Positions 7,769 to 16,161 of a stretch of DNA of 64,000 nucleotides are shown here, one piece after another. The translations under genes and the position numbers were made by a program. Each line of letters opens with the position of its first letter. Position 1 is the first letter of the stretch. The DNA is from Brevibacterium siliguriense. GTDB taxonomy: Bacteria; Actinomycetota; Actinomycetes; Actinomycetales; Brevibacteriaceae. The DNA lies in assembly GCF_900105315.1 (NCBI RefSeq), contig NZ_LT629766.1, positions 1,488,001 to 1,552,000 of the forward strand, written 5' to 3'. The notes under the pieces were generated by a model. It was given only the letters and a program-made list of their open reading frames with translations, did not search any database and was not told the DNA's origin.

Positions 7769-9571
7769 ATGACCACAGATATGGATATTGCGCTCAGCGC
7801 CGAGCTCGATCCCATCGTCGACATCGCCGCTGGGCTGGGTCTCGACGCGCAGGACATCATTCCCCACGGATGGACGAAGGCGAAGGTGCCCATCGACGTC
7901 CTCGACCGGGCGGCCGAGTCCGCCACCGACGGTCGACTCATCCTCGTCACGGCCATGAGCCCGACTCCGGCCGGCGAAGGAAAGACCACGACGAGTATCG
8001 GCTTGGCCGACGGACTCAACGAGCTCGCACGGTCGAAACCCGAGGTCGGCAAGGCCGTGCTGGCGCTGCGGGAACCGAGCATGGGCCCGGTCTTCGGGAT
8101 GAAGGGCGGGGCAGCCGGCGGCGGATACGCCCAAGTTGTGCCGATGGAGGACATCAACCTCCACTTCACCGGCGACTTCGCAGCCATCGCGGCGGCGAAC
8201 AACCTCGCCGCGACGATGCTCGATAACCACATCCACTTCGGCAACAGCCTCGATGTCGACCCACGGCGGATCCACCTCCGCCGCGTCGTCGACCTCAACG
8301 ACCGGGCGCTGCGCGGAGTCGTCGTCGGACTCGGCGGACTCAACGGGGGCGTGCCCCGCGAGGATGCCTTCGACATCGTCGTGGCCAGCGAGGTCATGGC
8401 GGTGTTCTGCCTGGCCACCTCGTTGGCTGACCTCAAGGAACGGTTGGGACGGATCGTGCTCGCTCACAGCCGATCGCGCGAACCCATCACCGTGGCCGAC
8501 ATCGGGGCAGCGGGTGCGATGACCGCACTGCTGCGCAATGCTCTGGCGCCGAACCTCGTGCAGACCCTGGAGCATTCGCCGGCATTCATCCACGGCGGGC
8601 CGTTCGCGAACATCGCTCACGGATGCAACAGCCTCCTTGCGACGAAGGCCGGGCTGGCGCTGGGCGACTGGGTCGTCACGGAGGCCGGCTTCGGTGCCGA
8701 CCTCGGGGCCGAGAAGTTCCTCGACATCAAGTGCCGTACCGCCGGGATCTGGCCCTCCGCCGTGGTCGTCGTCGCGACGCTGCGAGCACTGAAGTACCAC
8801 GGGGGAGTCGACGTTGCCGATGTGAACTCAACGAATGTGTCAGCGGTGCTGGGCGGAATGAGCAACCTCGAGCTGCACTGTCGGAACCTGCGCGAGATCT
8901 ACGGACTGACACCGGTCGTGTGCTTCAACCGGTTCCCCACGGACACCGACGAGGAGATGTCCGCGGCGATCTCGCATTTGAACGGGATCGGGGTTGCGGC
9001 CGTCGAGTCGACGCACTGGGCCGATGGCGGCAAGGGTGCACTTGCCCTGGCCGAGGCGGTCGTCGAGGCCGCGGTCGGACGCGCCGGCGACGGCGGTGGC
9101 GATGGTACGGCCGGACCTGCCGTCGACGACGGTTCGGTCTTCGTCGCCGGCACCGCCTCCGGGGATGCCGAGGCTCCTGTTGTCGATCCTGCGTCGCGTG
9201 CGCGTTACAGCTACGACCTCGACCTGCCGCTCGAAGACAAGATCCGAACCATTGCGCAGCGGATCTATCAGGCGAAAGATGTCGATCTGCCGGCGAAGGT
9301 CAAGCGGAAGCTGCGTCAGTTCACCGAAGAGGGCTACGGCGATGCTCCCGTGTGCATAGCGAAGACACAGTATTCGCTGTCGACGGATGCGAGCCTGCGC
9401 GGGGCGCCTACCGACCACATCATCGAGGTCAAGGATGTGCGGCTCTCGGCCGGAGCCGGGTTCATCGTCGTCATCGCCGGCGACATCATGACGATGCCGG
9501 GCCTGCCGCGCGAACCCTCAGCGCTGAAGATCGACGTCACCGCGGACGGCAACATCACCGGCCTCTTCTGA
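7769..9571 (+). CDS. fhs: formate--tetrahydrofolate ligase
   Basis: Makes 10-formyl-THF from formate, THF and ATP. The 600-residue protein contains the P-loop-like TPAGEGKTTTSIGLADGL and the family-specific FGMKGGAAGGGYAQVVPMEDINLHFTGD. Further family stretches are HIHFGN, GFGADLGAEKF and the C-terminal GDIMTMPGLPREPSA. The family is usually near 555 residues; the excess is an Asp/Gly/Ala-rich insert (about 435-475, GDGGGDGTAGPAV...EAPVVDP) in a surface loop before the YDLDLPLEDKI region. A weak promoter-like AT-richer stretch lies at 7735-7760. The gene ends 10 bp before the 60-bp palindrome, which may terminate its transcript. Confidence 0.96.
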   Translation: MTTDMDIALSAELDPIVDIAAGLGLDAQDIIPHGWTKAKVPIDVLDRAAESATDGRLILVTAMSPTPAGEGKTTTSIGLADGLNELARSKPEVGKAVLALREPSMGPVFGMKGGAAGGGYAQVVPMEDINLHFTGDFAAIAAANNLAATMLDNHIHFGNSLDVDPRRIHLRRVVDLNDRALRGVVVGLGGLNGGVPREDAFDIVVASEVMAVFCLATSLADLKERLGRIVLAHSRSREPITVADIGAAGAMTALLRNALAPNLVQTLEHSPAFIHGGPFANIAHGCNSLLATKAGLALGDWVVTEAGFGADLGAEKFLDIKCRTAGIWPSAVVVVATLRALKYHGGVDVADVNSTNVSAVLGGMSNLELHCRNLREIYGLTPVVCFNRFPTDTDEEMSAAISHLNGIGVAAVESTHWADGGKGALALAEAVVEAAVGRAGDGGGDGTAGPAVDDGSVFVAGTASGDAEAPVVDPASRARYSYDLDLPLEDKIRTIAQRIYQAKDVDLPAKVKRKLRQFTEEGYGDAPVCIAKTQYSLSTDASLRGAPTDHIIEVKDVRLSAGAGFIVVIAGDIMTMPGLPREPSALKIDVTADGNITGLF

Positions 9572-9580
9572 CCCCTCCCT

Positions 9581-9640
9581 TACTACCTGACGGCGGCTCA
9601 GCAACCTCGCGCGAGGTTGCTGAGCCGCCGTCAGGTAGTA
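9581..9640. repeat. perfect 60-bp palindrome (copy 1)
   Basis: The left arm 9581-9610 begins TACTACCTGACGGCGGCTCA and ends GCAACCTCGC; the right arm 9611-9640 is its exact reverse complement with no spacer. It lies between the convergent fhs and monooxygenase-domain genes and is followed by ATTGGGGT. A related copy lies at 16162-16221, also between convergent genes. It may serve as a bidirectional terminator, although there is no U-tract, or be a REP-like mobile palindrome. Confidence 0.95.
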
Positions 9641-9660
9641 ATTGGGGTGTTGGCGGCGTG

Positions 9661-10221
9661 TCAGCGAGGTCTGTGCAACCAGGAGCGCAGCAGTCGAGTG
9701 CTCACCGGCAGGAAGATGTAGGTCATCAGCGGCGTGAGAATGCAGATGTTGAGGAGGACGGCGAGCACTTTCGGCCAGCTCTCCAGATGAGGCATAAGGA
9801 GGAAAGCCGAGAGCAGGCTGAGCGGGAAGAACGGCAGGAAGATGCTCACAGCCTGCTTCCACCTCGGCGGGACGTTCGTCTCCGGGATGGTGATGGACCC
9901 CTCCCCGTGCGGTTCGAACCAGCCTTCGATGCCGGTTCTGTGCTCGACCCGAGTGGTCTCGACGATTTCGGCTGCGCTTTCGATCCACCACCGACGGTCT
10001 TCGGATTCGTCCCACGCCCGCAGCGATGTCGCATCGGAGAACCGATACAGCACGTGCCATTCGTTGGAGTCCGGTGAGGTTCGCACCCACCCCGATCCCA
10101 GGTAGCCGTCGCGTTCACGGGCCAGCTCCTGGCCAGCCTGCACCCAGGCGTTGAAACGCCGGTGGCTGTCCGGGCGGACCGTGCGGGCGATCGAGACAGT
10201 GATGGCAGTATGTTGAGGCAT
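9661..10221 (-). CDS. antibiotic biosynthesis monooxygenase (ABM) domain membrane protein
   Basis: The 186-residue protein has an N-terminal ABM/dimeric alpha-beta barrel domain (about 5-95: ITVSIARTVRPDSHRRFNAW, GYLGSGWVRTS, EWHVLYRFSD, LRAWDESEDRRWWI). A linker follows, then two hydrophobic C-terminal segments (AVSIFLPFFPLSLLSAFLLM and KVLAVLLNICILTPLMTYIFL). This soluble-ABM-plus-two-TM architecture is widespread in actinobacteria with no firm function. Stand-alone ABM domains act on quinones or haem. It is followed at its 3' side by the 60-bp palindrome, and the SRPBCC gene lies 48 bp upstream on the same strand. Confidence 0.85.
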   Translation of the reverse strand: MPQHTAITVSIARTVRPDSHRRFNAWVQAGQELARERDGYLGSGWVRTSPDSNEWHVLYRFSDATSLRAWDESEDRRWWIESAAEIVETTRVEHRTGIEGWFEPHGEGSITIPETNVPPRWKQAVSIFLPFFPLSLLSAFLLMPHLESWPKVLAVLLNICILTPLMTYIFLPVSTRLLRSWLHRPR

Positions 10222-10269
10222 GGTGGAAATCCTATGTGACCGTCTGCCGCAGCAGATTCCTCGGATGCC

Positions 10270-10737
10270 CTAGCGCGCTTCGATGACCTGCTTGATCGCA
10301 GCGAGGGTCTGGGGAATGCCGGTGTGCGCAGAGGCCGTCCGTGCGGCAATCTCCTCGGACGCTCGTTCACCGTACTTCTCTGCGAAGAACTCCTGCCCCT
10401 CCGGCAGGAACTCCCACGATTCGGTGAGCAGCGTGCCTCCGTCTGCCTCCTGCACACTGTAGGTCCAGATGACTCGGCCGGGTCCCACGCTCCATCCGAA
10501 CCTCCGTCCTTCGTCGGCGACGACGACGCGGCTGCGGGTCTGCCATTCTCGGCCAGGGGTGACGTTGCGCCCGGTGAACCAGGCACCTGCCCGTGGGCCG
10601 TCGCCGTCGTCCCACCAGCACTCTCGGCAGACCGGCGACCATTCTCCGGTTCTGGTCACGTCCGCAACGGTCCGGTAGACCGTCATCGGGTCGGCGTCGA
10701 TGTGGATGGAATCTGCGAAGGTGAGAGACTCAGTCAT
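10270..10737 (-). CDS. SRPBCC family protein (polyketide cyclase/START-like)
   Basis: The 155-residue protein starts at ATG 10737 (MTESLTFADSIHIDADPMTV); an ATG 12 bp upstream is possible. The opening FADSIHIDADPMTVYRTVADVTRTGEWSP is the typical first strand plus alpha1 of SRPBCC proteins. GRNVTPGREWQTRSRVVVAD and GRVIWTYSVQEADGGTLLTESWEF form the later strands, and the C-terminal helix is GIPQTLAAIKQVIEAR. Such proteins bind hydrophobic ligands in a deep cavity; the ligand is unknown. It could be co-transcribed with the downstream ABM-domain gene. Confidence 0.85.
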   Translation of the reverse strand: MTESLTFADSIHIDADPMTVYRTVADVTRTGEWSPVCRECWWDDGDGPRAGAWFTGRNVTPGREWQTRSRVVVADEGRRFGWSVGPGRVIWTYSVQEADGGTLLTESWEFLPEGQEFFAEKYGERASEEIAARTASAHTGIPQTLAAIKQVIEAR

Positions 10738-10816
10738 GCCGGTCATCATAGTGATCTTCGGGCCCGCGCGAGAGACCTCTCAAGCCGCGGTCGGGCCGGC
10801 ATATGACCGGTCAGGG

Positions 10817-11599
10817 TCAGTCTTCGGTGGGACCGGTGACGCGGGCGAACACGTGGTCGAGGGACTCGGTCAGTGAGTTGCGGTTGGCCTCGTCCATCCA
10901 CTCGTGATTGAACATCTCGTTGAGACCGCCCGGGGTTTCATGGGCGGCGACGAGGTCGTGGATGGGATCATCCGTCTGGGCGAGTGTGGTGCCAAGGCCG
11001 ACGAACTGGCCGCGGATGAAGTGATCGGCGTCTGCCTCGTTCCAGCCGCGGTCGACGAGCCACGCGGTGATCGTCTGCAGGAACGCGAAGTGCGCCGACA
11101 TCGTCGCCGTTACCGCCGAGAGCGTGGAGAACATCGTCTCATCCTCAGCGGTCACCGATCCGCCGAGGTGGCTCAGGAGCTCTTCGACCGCGTCATCGGC
11201 TGGGAATACGGCGGTGACGCCCTTGCGCTCGCGGACGGCGGGTAGCGGGATGATGCGCACGATCGTCGGGGAGTGCGGAAGGTGATCGGCGAGTCGGTCC
11301 GTTGCGACGCCGGCGACCGCGCTGACCAGGGTCTTCGCGACGGGAATGTCGAGAACGTCCAGGACTGAATCCGTCTGCTGCGGCAGCACCGCGAGAACGA
11401 TGAGGTCACTGCGGTCGACGACGTCCTGATTGCTCTGGCAGATCGTGGCGGACTCGAGGGAATCGGCGAGTCTCGATGCACGTGCGGCATTGCGCGGGGA
11501 GAGGAAGATCTCGAGGTCGGTTTTCGCTTCGCTGGCGGCAAGGCCCTCGACCATCGCCGAGGCGATCTCTCCGACTCCGATGAAACCGATGCGTGTCAT
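10817..11599 (-). CDS. pyrroline-5-carboxylate reductase-like NAD(P)-binding protein
   Basis: The 260-residue protein opens with TRIGFIGVGEIASAMVEGL, a Rossmann motif as in ProC. LSPRNAARASRLAD follows (NADP-selective Arg region), then DLIVLAVLPQQTDSVLD and SAVAGVATDRL, as in P5C reductases. The C-terminal dimerisation half keeps the helical pattern, but the proline-site motif SPGGTT is changed to TPGGLN. It may therefore not reduce pyrroline-5-carboxylate, and I leave the symbol blank. It stands between the SRPBCC and MarR genes on the same strand with about 80-100 bp gaps. Confidence 0.8.
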   Translation of the reverse strand: MTRIGFIGVGEIASAMVEGLAASEAKTDLEIFLSPRNAARASRLADSLESATICQSNQDVVDRSDLIVLAVLPQQTDSVLDVLDIPVAKTLVSAVAGVATDRLADHLPHSPTIVRIIPLPAVRERKGVTAVFPADDAVEELLSHLGGSVTAEDETMFSTLSAVTATMSAHFAFLQTITAWLVDRGWNEADADHFIRGQFVGLGTTLAQTDDPIHDLVAAHETPGGLNEMFNHEWMDEANRNSLTESLDHVFARVTGPTED

Positions 11600-11695
11600 G
11601 TGCTCCTCCTCGAGTGGTGTGTACCTGTTCGTATTCTGTCATCGGCTGAGGAGTCCACTGGTGATGATGGTGAAAACAGACGACCGTGATGTCGC

Positions 11696-12214
11696 CTAAT
11701 GCGGGCGCCAGCTGCCCTCGTCTCTGATCGCCGAGGTGATTCGGCGACTGGCCGAACCGAGCTCACGAGCCTGGTCGGGCGTCAGGGATTCGAAGATCAC
11801 GCGTCGCACGAAGGCCACGTGTTTCGGAGTGGCCGCGTGCAAGGCTGAGAGACCGGAATCGGTGAGGGAAGCGATCGTCGTACGCCCGTCATCGGGGTCG
11901 GGATGTCGAGTCACCCACCCCTGGCGCTCGAGCCGTCCGACTGCGCGTGACAGTCGGGAGAGAGTGCTGTTGGCGAAGCCTGCCAGTTCCTTCATTGCCA
12001 AGGTGTCTTCGTTCGCGTGCGAGAGCGCGAAGAGGATCCCGTATTCGAAATGGCTGATCTGCGAATCGCGCTGCATCTGCGCATCGAGTGCGGCCGGAAG
12101 CCACTCCAGCAAGGTCGCGACCGACGACCAGGTCTCGAGCTCGTCCGCGGTGAAGGCAGGCGGATCAGAGAGCGGAGAGTTTCGTTCTGTGGCACTGCTC
12201 GAGGGACTTTGCAT
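11696..12214 (-). CDS. MarR family transcriptional regulator
   Basis: The 172-residue protein has a winged-helix domain of the MarR type: SHFEYGILFALSHANEDTLAMKELA, then recognition helix NSTLSRLSRAVGRLERQGWV and wing HPDPDDGRTTIASLTDSGL. The dimerisation helices follow. It is divergent from an SDR oxidoreductase across about 100 bp that carry a promoter and an inverted repeat, the usual layout for local autoregulation and control of the neighbour. The inducer is probably the substrate of the SDR. Confidence 0.9.
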   Translation of the reverse strand: MQSPSSSATERNSPLSDPPAFTADELETWSSVATLLEWLPAALDAQMQRDSQISHFEYGILFALSHANEDTLAMKELAGFANSTLSRLSRAVGRLERQGWVTRHPDPDDGRTTIASLTDSGLSALHAATPKHVAFVRRVIFESLTPDQARELGSASRRITSAIRDEGSWRPH

Positions 12215-12235
12215 GCAGAACAGTCTAGTCGATTA

Positions 12236-12292
12236 CTTGCCCGGGAAACTCAATTAACCTAGTGTTGACTTTCCTGAGCAAGTGAATATGGA
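12236..12292 (+). promoter_or_regulatory. promoter and candidate MarR operator for the SDR gene
   Basis: ACTTGC (12236-12241) and GCAAGT (12278-12283) form an inverted repeat flanking an AT-rich core. Between them TTGACT (12265-12270) and TATGGA (12287-12292) are spaced 16 nt, a plausible -35/-10 pair for the SDR gene. The second repeat half lies in the spacer, so a bound repressor would block polymerase. Assignment to the adjacent MarR protein is inference. Confidence 0.5.
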
Positions 12293-12317
12293 TCTGAGAC
12301 ATAAGGACGGGAATCAC

Positions 12318-13103
12318 ATGGATCTTCAACTGGCGGGCAAGACCGTCTTCATCTCGGGCTCAACGAAAGGGATCGGCTTGGCGATTGCCGCTCTGTGCGC
12401 GCACGAAGGAGCGACGGTCATCATCAACGGTCGCCGCAAAGAAGGAGTCGATGCGGCTGTCGCACGTCTGCGCGAACAGAATCCGGCCGCCTCGGCGAGG
12501 GGAATCGCGGCGGACTTCGGCGACGTCGGGCAGGTCGACGGACTGCTCGACTGCCTCGGCGACGTGGACGTCCTCATCAACAATGTCGGCCTCTTCGATG
12601 TGGCGGCGTTCACCGAGATAGGCGACGCGGAGTGGACGCGATACTTGGAGATCAACCTCATGGGCGCGGTTCGCCTGTCCCGGACGCTGCTCCCGCAGAT
12701 GCTCGAGAACGGGTGGGGGCGAATCGTCTTCATCGGTACGGAGTCGGCCGTCGATGTGCCAGAGAACATGATCCACTATGGCGTGACGAAGGCCGCCGCT
12801 CTGGCGTTGAGCAATGGCCTGGCGAAACTCACCCTCGGTACTGAGGTGACGGTGAATACCGTGCTCGGTGGGCCGACGTATTCGGACGGCGTCGCGGCTG
12901 CCGTCGAGCAGATCGCTGCCGCGGAATCGATGCCCGCTGCGGACCTGAGGGACTCACTCGTCCGCGATACCTCACTGCTGCAGCGTTTCATCGAACCTGA
13001 CGAGATTGCCAACCTCGTGGCCTATCTGGCCAGCCCGCTGTCCTCGGCGACGAACGGTGCAGCCTTGCGCGCGGATGGGGGAGTGCTGCCGACTGTCGTG
13101 TGA
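12318..13103 (+). CDS. SDR family oxidoreductase
   Basis: The 261-residue classical short-chain dehydrogenase has a cofactor motif (FISGSTKGIGLAIAAL), NNVG, the active-site Ser in GTESA and YGVTK with catalytic Tyr/Lys. Ser, Tyr and Lys are all present, so it should be active; INGRRKE suggests NADP(H). Start 12318 (MDLQLAGKTVF) was chosen because GGACGGGA precedes it and the earlier ATG at 12282 falls inside the predicted promoter. It is divergent from a MarR regulator that probably controls it. The substrate is unknown. Confidence 0.9.
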   Translation: MDLQLAGKTVFISGSTKGIGLAIAALCAHEGATVIINGRRKEGVDAAVARLREQNPAASARGIAADFGDVGQVDGLLDCLGDVDVLINNVGLFDVAAFTEIGDAEWTRYLEINLMGAVRLSRTLLPQMLENGWGRIVFIGTESAVDVPENMIHYGVTKAAALALSNGLAKLTLGTEVTVNTVLGGPTYSDGVAAAVEQIAAAESMPAADLRDSLVRDTSLLQRFIEPDEIANLVAYLASPLSSATNGAALRADGGVLPTVV

Positions 13104-13124
13104 GGGAGGCGGGGTCATTCGTCC

Positions 13125-14057
13125 TCATTGGAAGCTGTCGAGCACAACCTCGGCGACGGCGGCGACCAAGGCAGGTCCGTCCTCCGATTCGGGGTCGTCG
13201 GTTTCTGTCATGACGGAGATGACGATGGGTTGGCGATCGGGAGGCGTGACCACTGCGATGTCGTTCTGAATCGCATCCGAATGCCCCGATTTGTCTCTGA
13301 CCACCCAGCCGTCGGGTGCACCTGCGCGGATGAGCGAGTCACCGGTCTCGTTCGCCGACATCCAGTTGAGGAGCACTTCGCGATCCTCGTCCGAGAGCCG
13401 CTGCGGGTCGAGGAGGTCCCGGAGTCCTGCGGAGAAAGCGGCCGGGGTGGTGGTGTTGTCCGTACTGCCATCTTCGACGTCGTTGAGGGCCGGCTCTTCG
13501 TCTGTGACTTCGGTGGTCGTGTCTCCGGCCTTCTCCAGTGCATCATCGAGGGCTTCGGGTCCGCCGAGCTCATCGAGCACGATGTTCATCGCCAGGTTGT
13601 CGCTGACTCTCAGTGCGCTTTCGGCGACGTCGTCGAGCGGCAGTCCGTCGTCGACGTGCTTCTCCGTCACGGGTGTCCAGCCGGCCTCGTCGACATCGGC
13701 CTGTGTCCACGTCACGTTCTTCTCGAGATCGTCCGGCTTCGTGCGGTCCAGGAGTTCGGCGACGGCGAACACTTTGAGCGTGGAGGCGAAACCGAAGCGC
13801 TCGTCGGCACGATGGTCGACCGCCTCACCGGTTTCGGTATCGAGTGCGCTGACTCCGACCCGCGCGTCGTAGCGATCTTCGAGGTTCGTAAGCTGCTCGT
13901 CGAGTCGCTGGTGGTCGTTGTCGCCAGCCGGGCTGTTTGAGGTTTCGGTCTGTGTGTTGGACGGGTCCGGCGACTGAGCCTCACTCGGAGTGCAGCCGGC
14001 CAATGCTATGGCTGCCAGTGTCGACGCGGCGATACGCGGCAGGATACGGGCGTTCAT
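13125..14057 (-). CDS. bla: class A beta-lactamase, lipoprotein form
   Basis: The 310-residue protein has a lipoprotein signal (LAAIALAGCTPSE) and a Ser/Thr/Asp-rich linker, then a complete class A fold. The nucleophile motif is FGFASTLKVF (SxxK, Ser then Lys), SDN is in LRVSDNLAMN, and the Omega-loop Glu/Asn are in EEPALNDV (ExxLN). The beta3 motif is KSG (VVRDKSGHSD) rather than KTG, which is acceptable in this class. It should hydrolyse beta-lactams at the outer face of the membrane. It is divergent from an overlapping LysR plus penicillin-recognising-type gene pair, the layout of inducible blaL in Streptomyces cacaoi. Confidence 0.93.
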   Translation of the reverse strand: MNARILPRIAASTLAAIALAGCTPSEAQSPDPSNTQTETSNSPAGDNDHQRLDEQLTNLEDRYDARVGVSALDTETGEAVDHRADERFGFASTLKVFAVAELLDRTKPDDLEKNVTWTQADVDEAGWTPVTEKHVDDGLPLDDVAESALRVSDNLAMNIVLDELGGPEALDDALEKAGDTTTEVTDEEPALNDVEDGSTDNTTTPAAFSAGLRDLLDPQRLSDEDREVLLNWMSANETGDSLIRAGAPDGWVVRDKSGHSDAIQNDIAVVTPPDRQPIVISVMTETDDPESEDGPALVAAVAEVVLDSFQ

Positions 14058-14233
14058 CGATTCGTTCCGTTCTCTCCCCTACAGGAGTCGATTTGAGGTG
14101 GATCTGCGTGCCGAGCACTGTCTCGAGTGCGATGTGTTTGCGATGCTCGCTGCTGAACATCTTTCTCCACTGCTGCCATGCGGTCGAAGACTGAAATCCT
14201 CGTTGTCATATCGAGAACGCATACCATGAGGTC

Positions 14234-15229
14234 ATGGACCTGGTTGACGCTTGTCGGACATTCACCGCTGTCAGCGAACTCGGCAGCATGACACTCGGTG
14301 CTGCCGCCGACGGAATCCCGCAGCCGGTGGCCAGTCGGCGTATCGCCGGGCTTGAAAAGCAGCTCGGTGCGCGGCTTCTCGAACGGACCGGACGGGGAGT
14401 GAGTCTCACACCGTTCGGTCGCGACATGCTGGTCCCGGCAACGCGCCTGGTCGAGCTGGCAGACGAGCTTCTGATCGGTGCCGACCGGGCAAAGTTGCGG
14501 CCCATCTCTCTGGCAGTCCCGACTTCCTGTTCGACACGGAATCTTGCAGTGCTGGCGGCATCGATGAAGGGCCGGGGGCTTCGGGTCGACTTCCACTCGA
14601 GTCCGCCGGGCAGGCGATCCGACGATCTCGCTGGGAGACGAGTGCGCGCTTCGGTGCAGACCGTTCCCGCAGACGAAGGCACATGGGCTGTCGCGTTGGG
14701 GTGTGCTCATCGCTCTCCGCTGTCGGCACCGGTGCGGATCGCCGACCTGCGGAGATCTCGGGCGCGGGTCCCCGGCGATGATCTCGAACTTGCAGGTCGA
14801 CGCCTGCGAGTGATGAGCGAGGACAACGTTCCGCATATTCGCGACCGGGTCCGACGATCCGCCGAGACCGCGGGCCTGCTTCCCTACCAAGTCATTGTGG
14901 ACACCTCAGATCCTGACGCGGTCGCGGCGGTGCTCGGTGACGGTGATCTGCTGCTGTGCAGCGAGGCCGAAGCCGCGGACTTGGATCTTCCTTGGGCGCC
15001 GCTCATCGACCCGACGATTTCTCGGGGCTATGAATTGGCGGCCGCCGCGGATGAGGACATAATGCTGCTTGCCGACTTCGCCGAGGAGGTCGCTGATTGC
15101 CTCGGCGGATCGGTCGCCTCCGAGGCGAACAGGCGGACATCGAGATCGGGGAGGCGACGATCGCTGTCCAGCAGTGCCGCCTCGGCGCTCGTTCCGCGGA
15201 CCACGCGGTCGAGGCGCGAAGCGCCATGA
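14234..15229 (+). CDS. LysR family regulator (BlaA-like)
   Basis: The 331-residue protein has an N-terminal LysR HTH: MDLVDACRTFTAVSELGSMT, then GIPQPVASRRIAGLEKQLGARLLERTGRG and LTPFGRDML. It continues into a periplasmic-binding-like effector domain (RPISLAVPTSCSTRNLAVL...GLLPYQVIVDTSDPDAVAAV). From about residue 293 the composition turns Arg/Ser-rich as if out of frame, while the overlapping frame looks protein-like, so the C-terminus may be mis-read (see findings). Its stop overlaps the next ATG (15226-15229). Divergence from bla suggests it activates beta-lactamase expression, as BlaA does in S. cacaoi. Confidence 0.85.
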   Translation: MDLVDACRTFTAVSELGSMTLGAAADGIPQPVASRRIAGLEKQLGARLLERTGRGVSLTPFGRDMLVPATRLVELADELLIGADRAKLRPISLAVPTSCSTRNLAVLAASMKGRGLRVDFHSSPPGRRSDDLAGRRVRASVQTVPADEGTWAVALGCAHRSPLSAPVRIADLRRSRARVPGDDLELAGRRLRVMSEDNVPHIRDRVRRSAETAGLLPYQVIVDTSDPDAVAAVLGDGDLLLCSEAEAADLDLPWAPLIDPTISRGYELAAAADEDIMLLADFAEEVADCLGGSVASEANRRTSRSGRRRSLSSSAASALVPRTTRSRREAP

Positions 15230-16125
15230 TCGAACGGAAGAGAGTCATCAGGGCGGCCGAAGCAGAGCTTGAACAGGCGGGCCTGAGCGCCAGAATCATC
15301 GCCCGTGATCTCGATACGAACGCCGAGGTTGCACTCGCGCCCGACGGAGCTCTGCCGCTGGCGTCGCTGGTCAAAGTGCCGATCGCACTGGCAGTGCTCA
15401 GTCGGATTGTGGCGGGGGACCTTGCCGCCGGCGAGCAGGTCCGAGTCGAGCCGGCAGCTGCCGGATCTGCGAGTCCGACAAGTGCTGCACGCTTTCGGCA
15501 CCCGGCGCGGATCGCGGTCGAGGATCTTCTCACCTTGGCCGTGTGCTTCAGCGACAACACTGCCGCCGATACACTGCTTGACCTTGTTCCGCCAGCCGAA
15601 GTGCAGAGGGATCTCAATGCTCTCGGGCTGCGGACCATCGATATCCGCCACCGGCTCGACGCGCTGACGATGACACCGCTGGAGAGCCTTGACAGAGCCG
15701 AAGCGCACCTGGCCTACGACCTCGCACAGACTCGAACGTCCCAGGGCGACGGGCATCGGATCTGGCAGCTCGACGTCTCCCGCGCCAACTCCGCCACTGC
15801 TCGTGGGCTGATGGGCCTCCTCTCCGAGGTCTGGCGCCCCGCGAGGCTCGACCACGGCGTTGCCGCCCGGCTGCGGGAGCTGATGTCCGGGAACGTCGTT
15901 CGCCACCGACTTGCGCCCGACCTGATGTCCGATTCGGCTCGGTGGTCGTCGAAGACGGGCACCTTGCTCCATCTCAGGCACGAGATCGGTGTCGTCGACC
16001 ACGCCGACGGTCAGTCGATCGCCATCGTCGTGCTCAGCGAATCGAGCAATCCCGCCTCGGTTCAGCCCGCCGCGGAGGCTGCTCTGGGTGCCGCCGCCCG
16101 TGCCCTTCACGATCTGCTGAGGTGA
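15226..16125 (+). CDS. cytosolic serine hydrolase, penicillin-recognising fold (BlaB-like)
   Basis: Product of 299 residues from ATG 15226, in ATGA overlap with the LysR stop. It carries the beta-lactamase/PBP triad of motifs: LPLASLVKVPIAL (SxxK), CFSDNTAAD (SDN) and WSSKTGTLLHL (KTG). It lacks an ExxLN Omega-loop Glu, so it should acylate but not turn over beta-lactams. There is no signal peptide, so it is predicted to stay inside the cell. This matches BlaB of Streptomyces cacaoi, a penicillin-recognising-type protein required with the LysR BlaA for beta-lactamase induction. Function here is inferred from motifs and gene order. Confidence 0.8.
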   Translation: MIERKRVIRAAEAELEQAGLSARIIARDLDTNAEVALAPDGALPLASLVKVPIALAVLSRIVAGDLAAGEQVRVEPAAAGSASPTSAARFRHPARIAVEDLLTLAVCFSDNTAADTLLDLVPPAEVQRDLNALGLRTIDIRHRLDALTMTPLESLDRAEAHLAYDLAQTRTSQGDGHRIWQLDVSRANSATARGLMGLLSEVWRPARLDHGVAARLRELMSGNVVRHRLAPDLMSDSARWSSKTGTLLHLRHEIGVVDHADGQSIAIVVLSESSNPASVQPAAEAALGAAARALHDLLR

Positions 16126-16161
16126 GGGGAACGTCGGTCCGCAGACACTCTTTCCCTCCAG

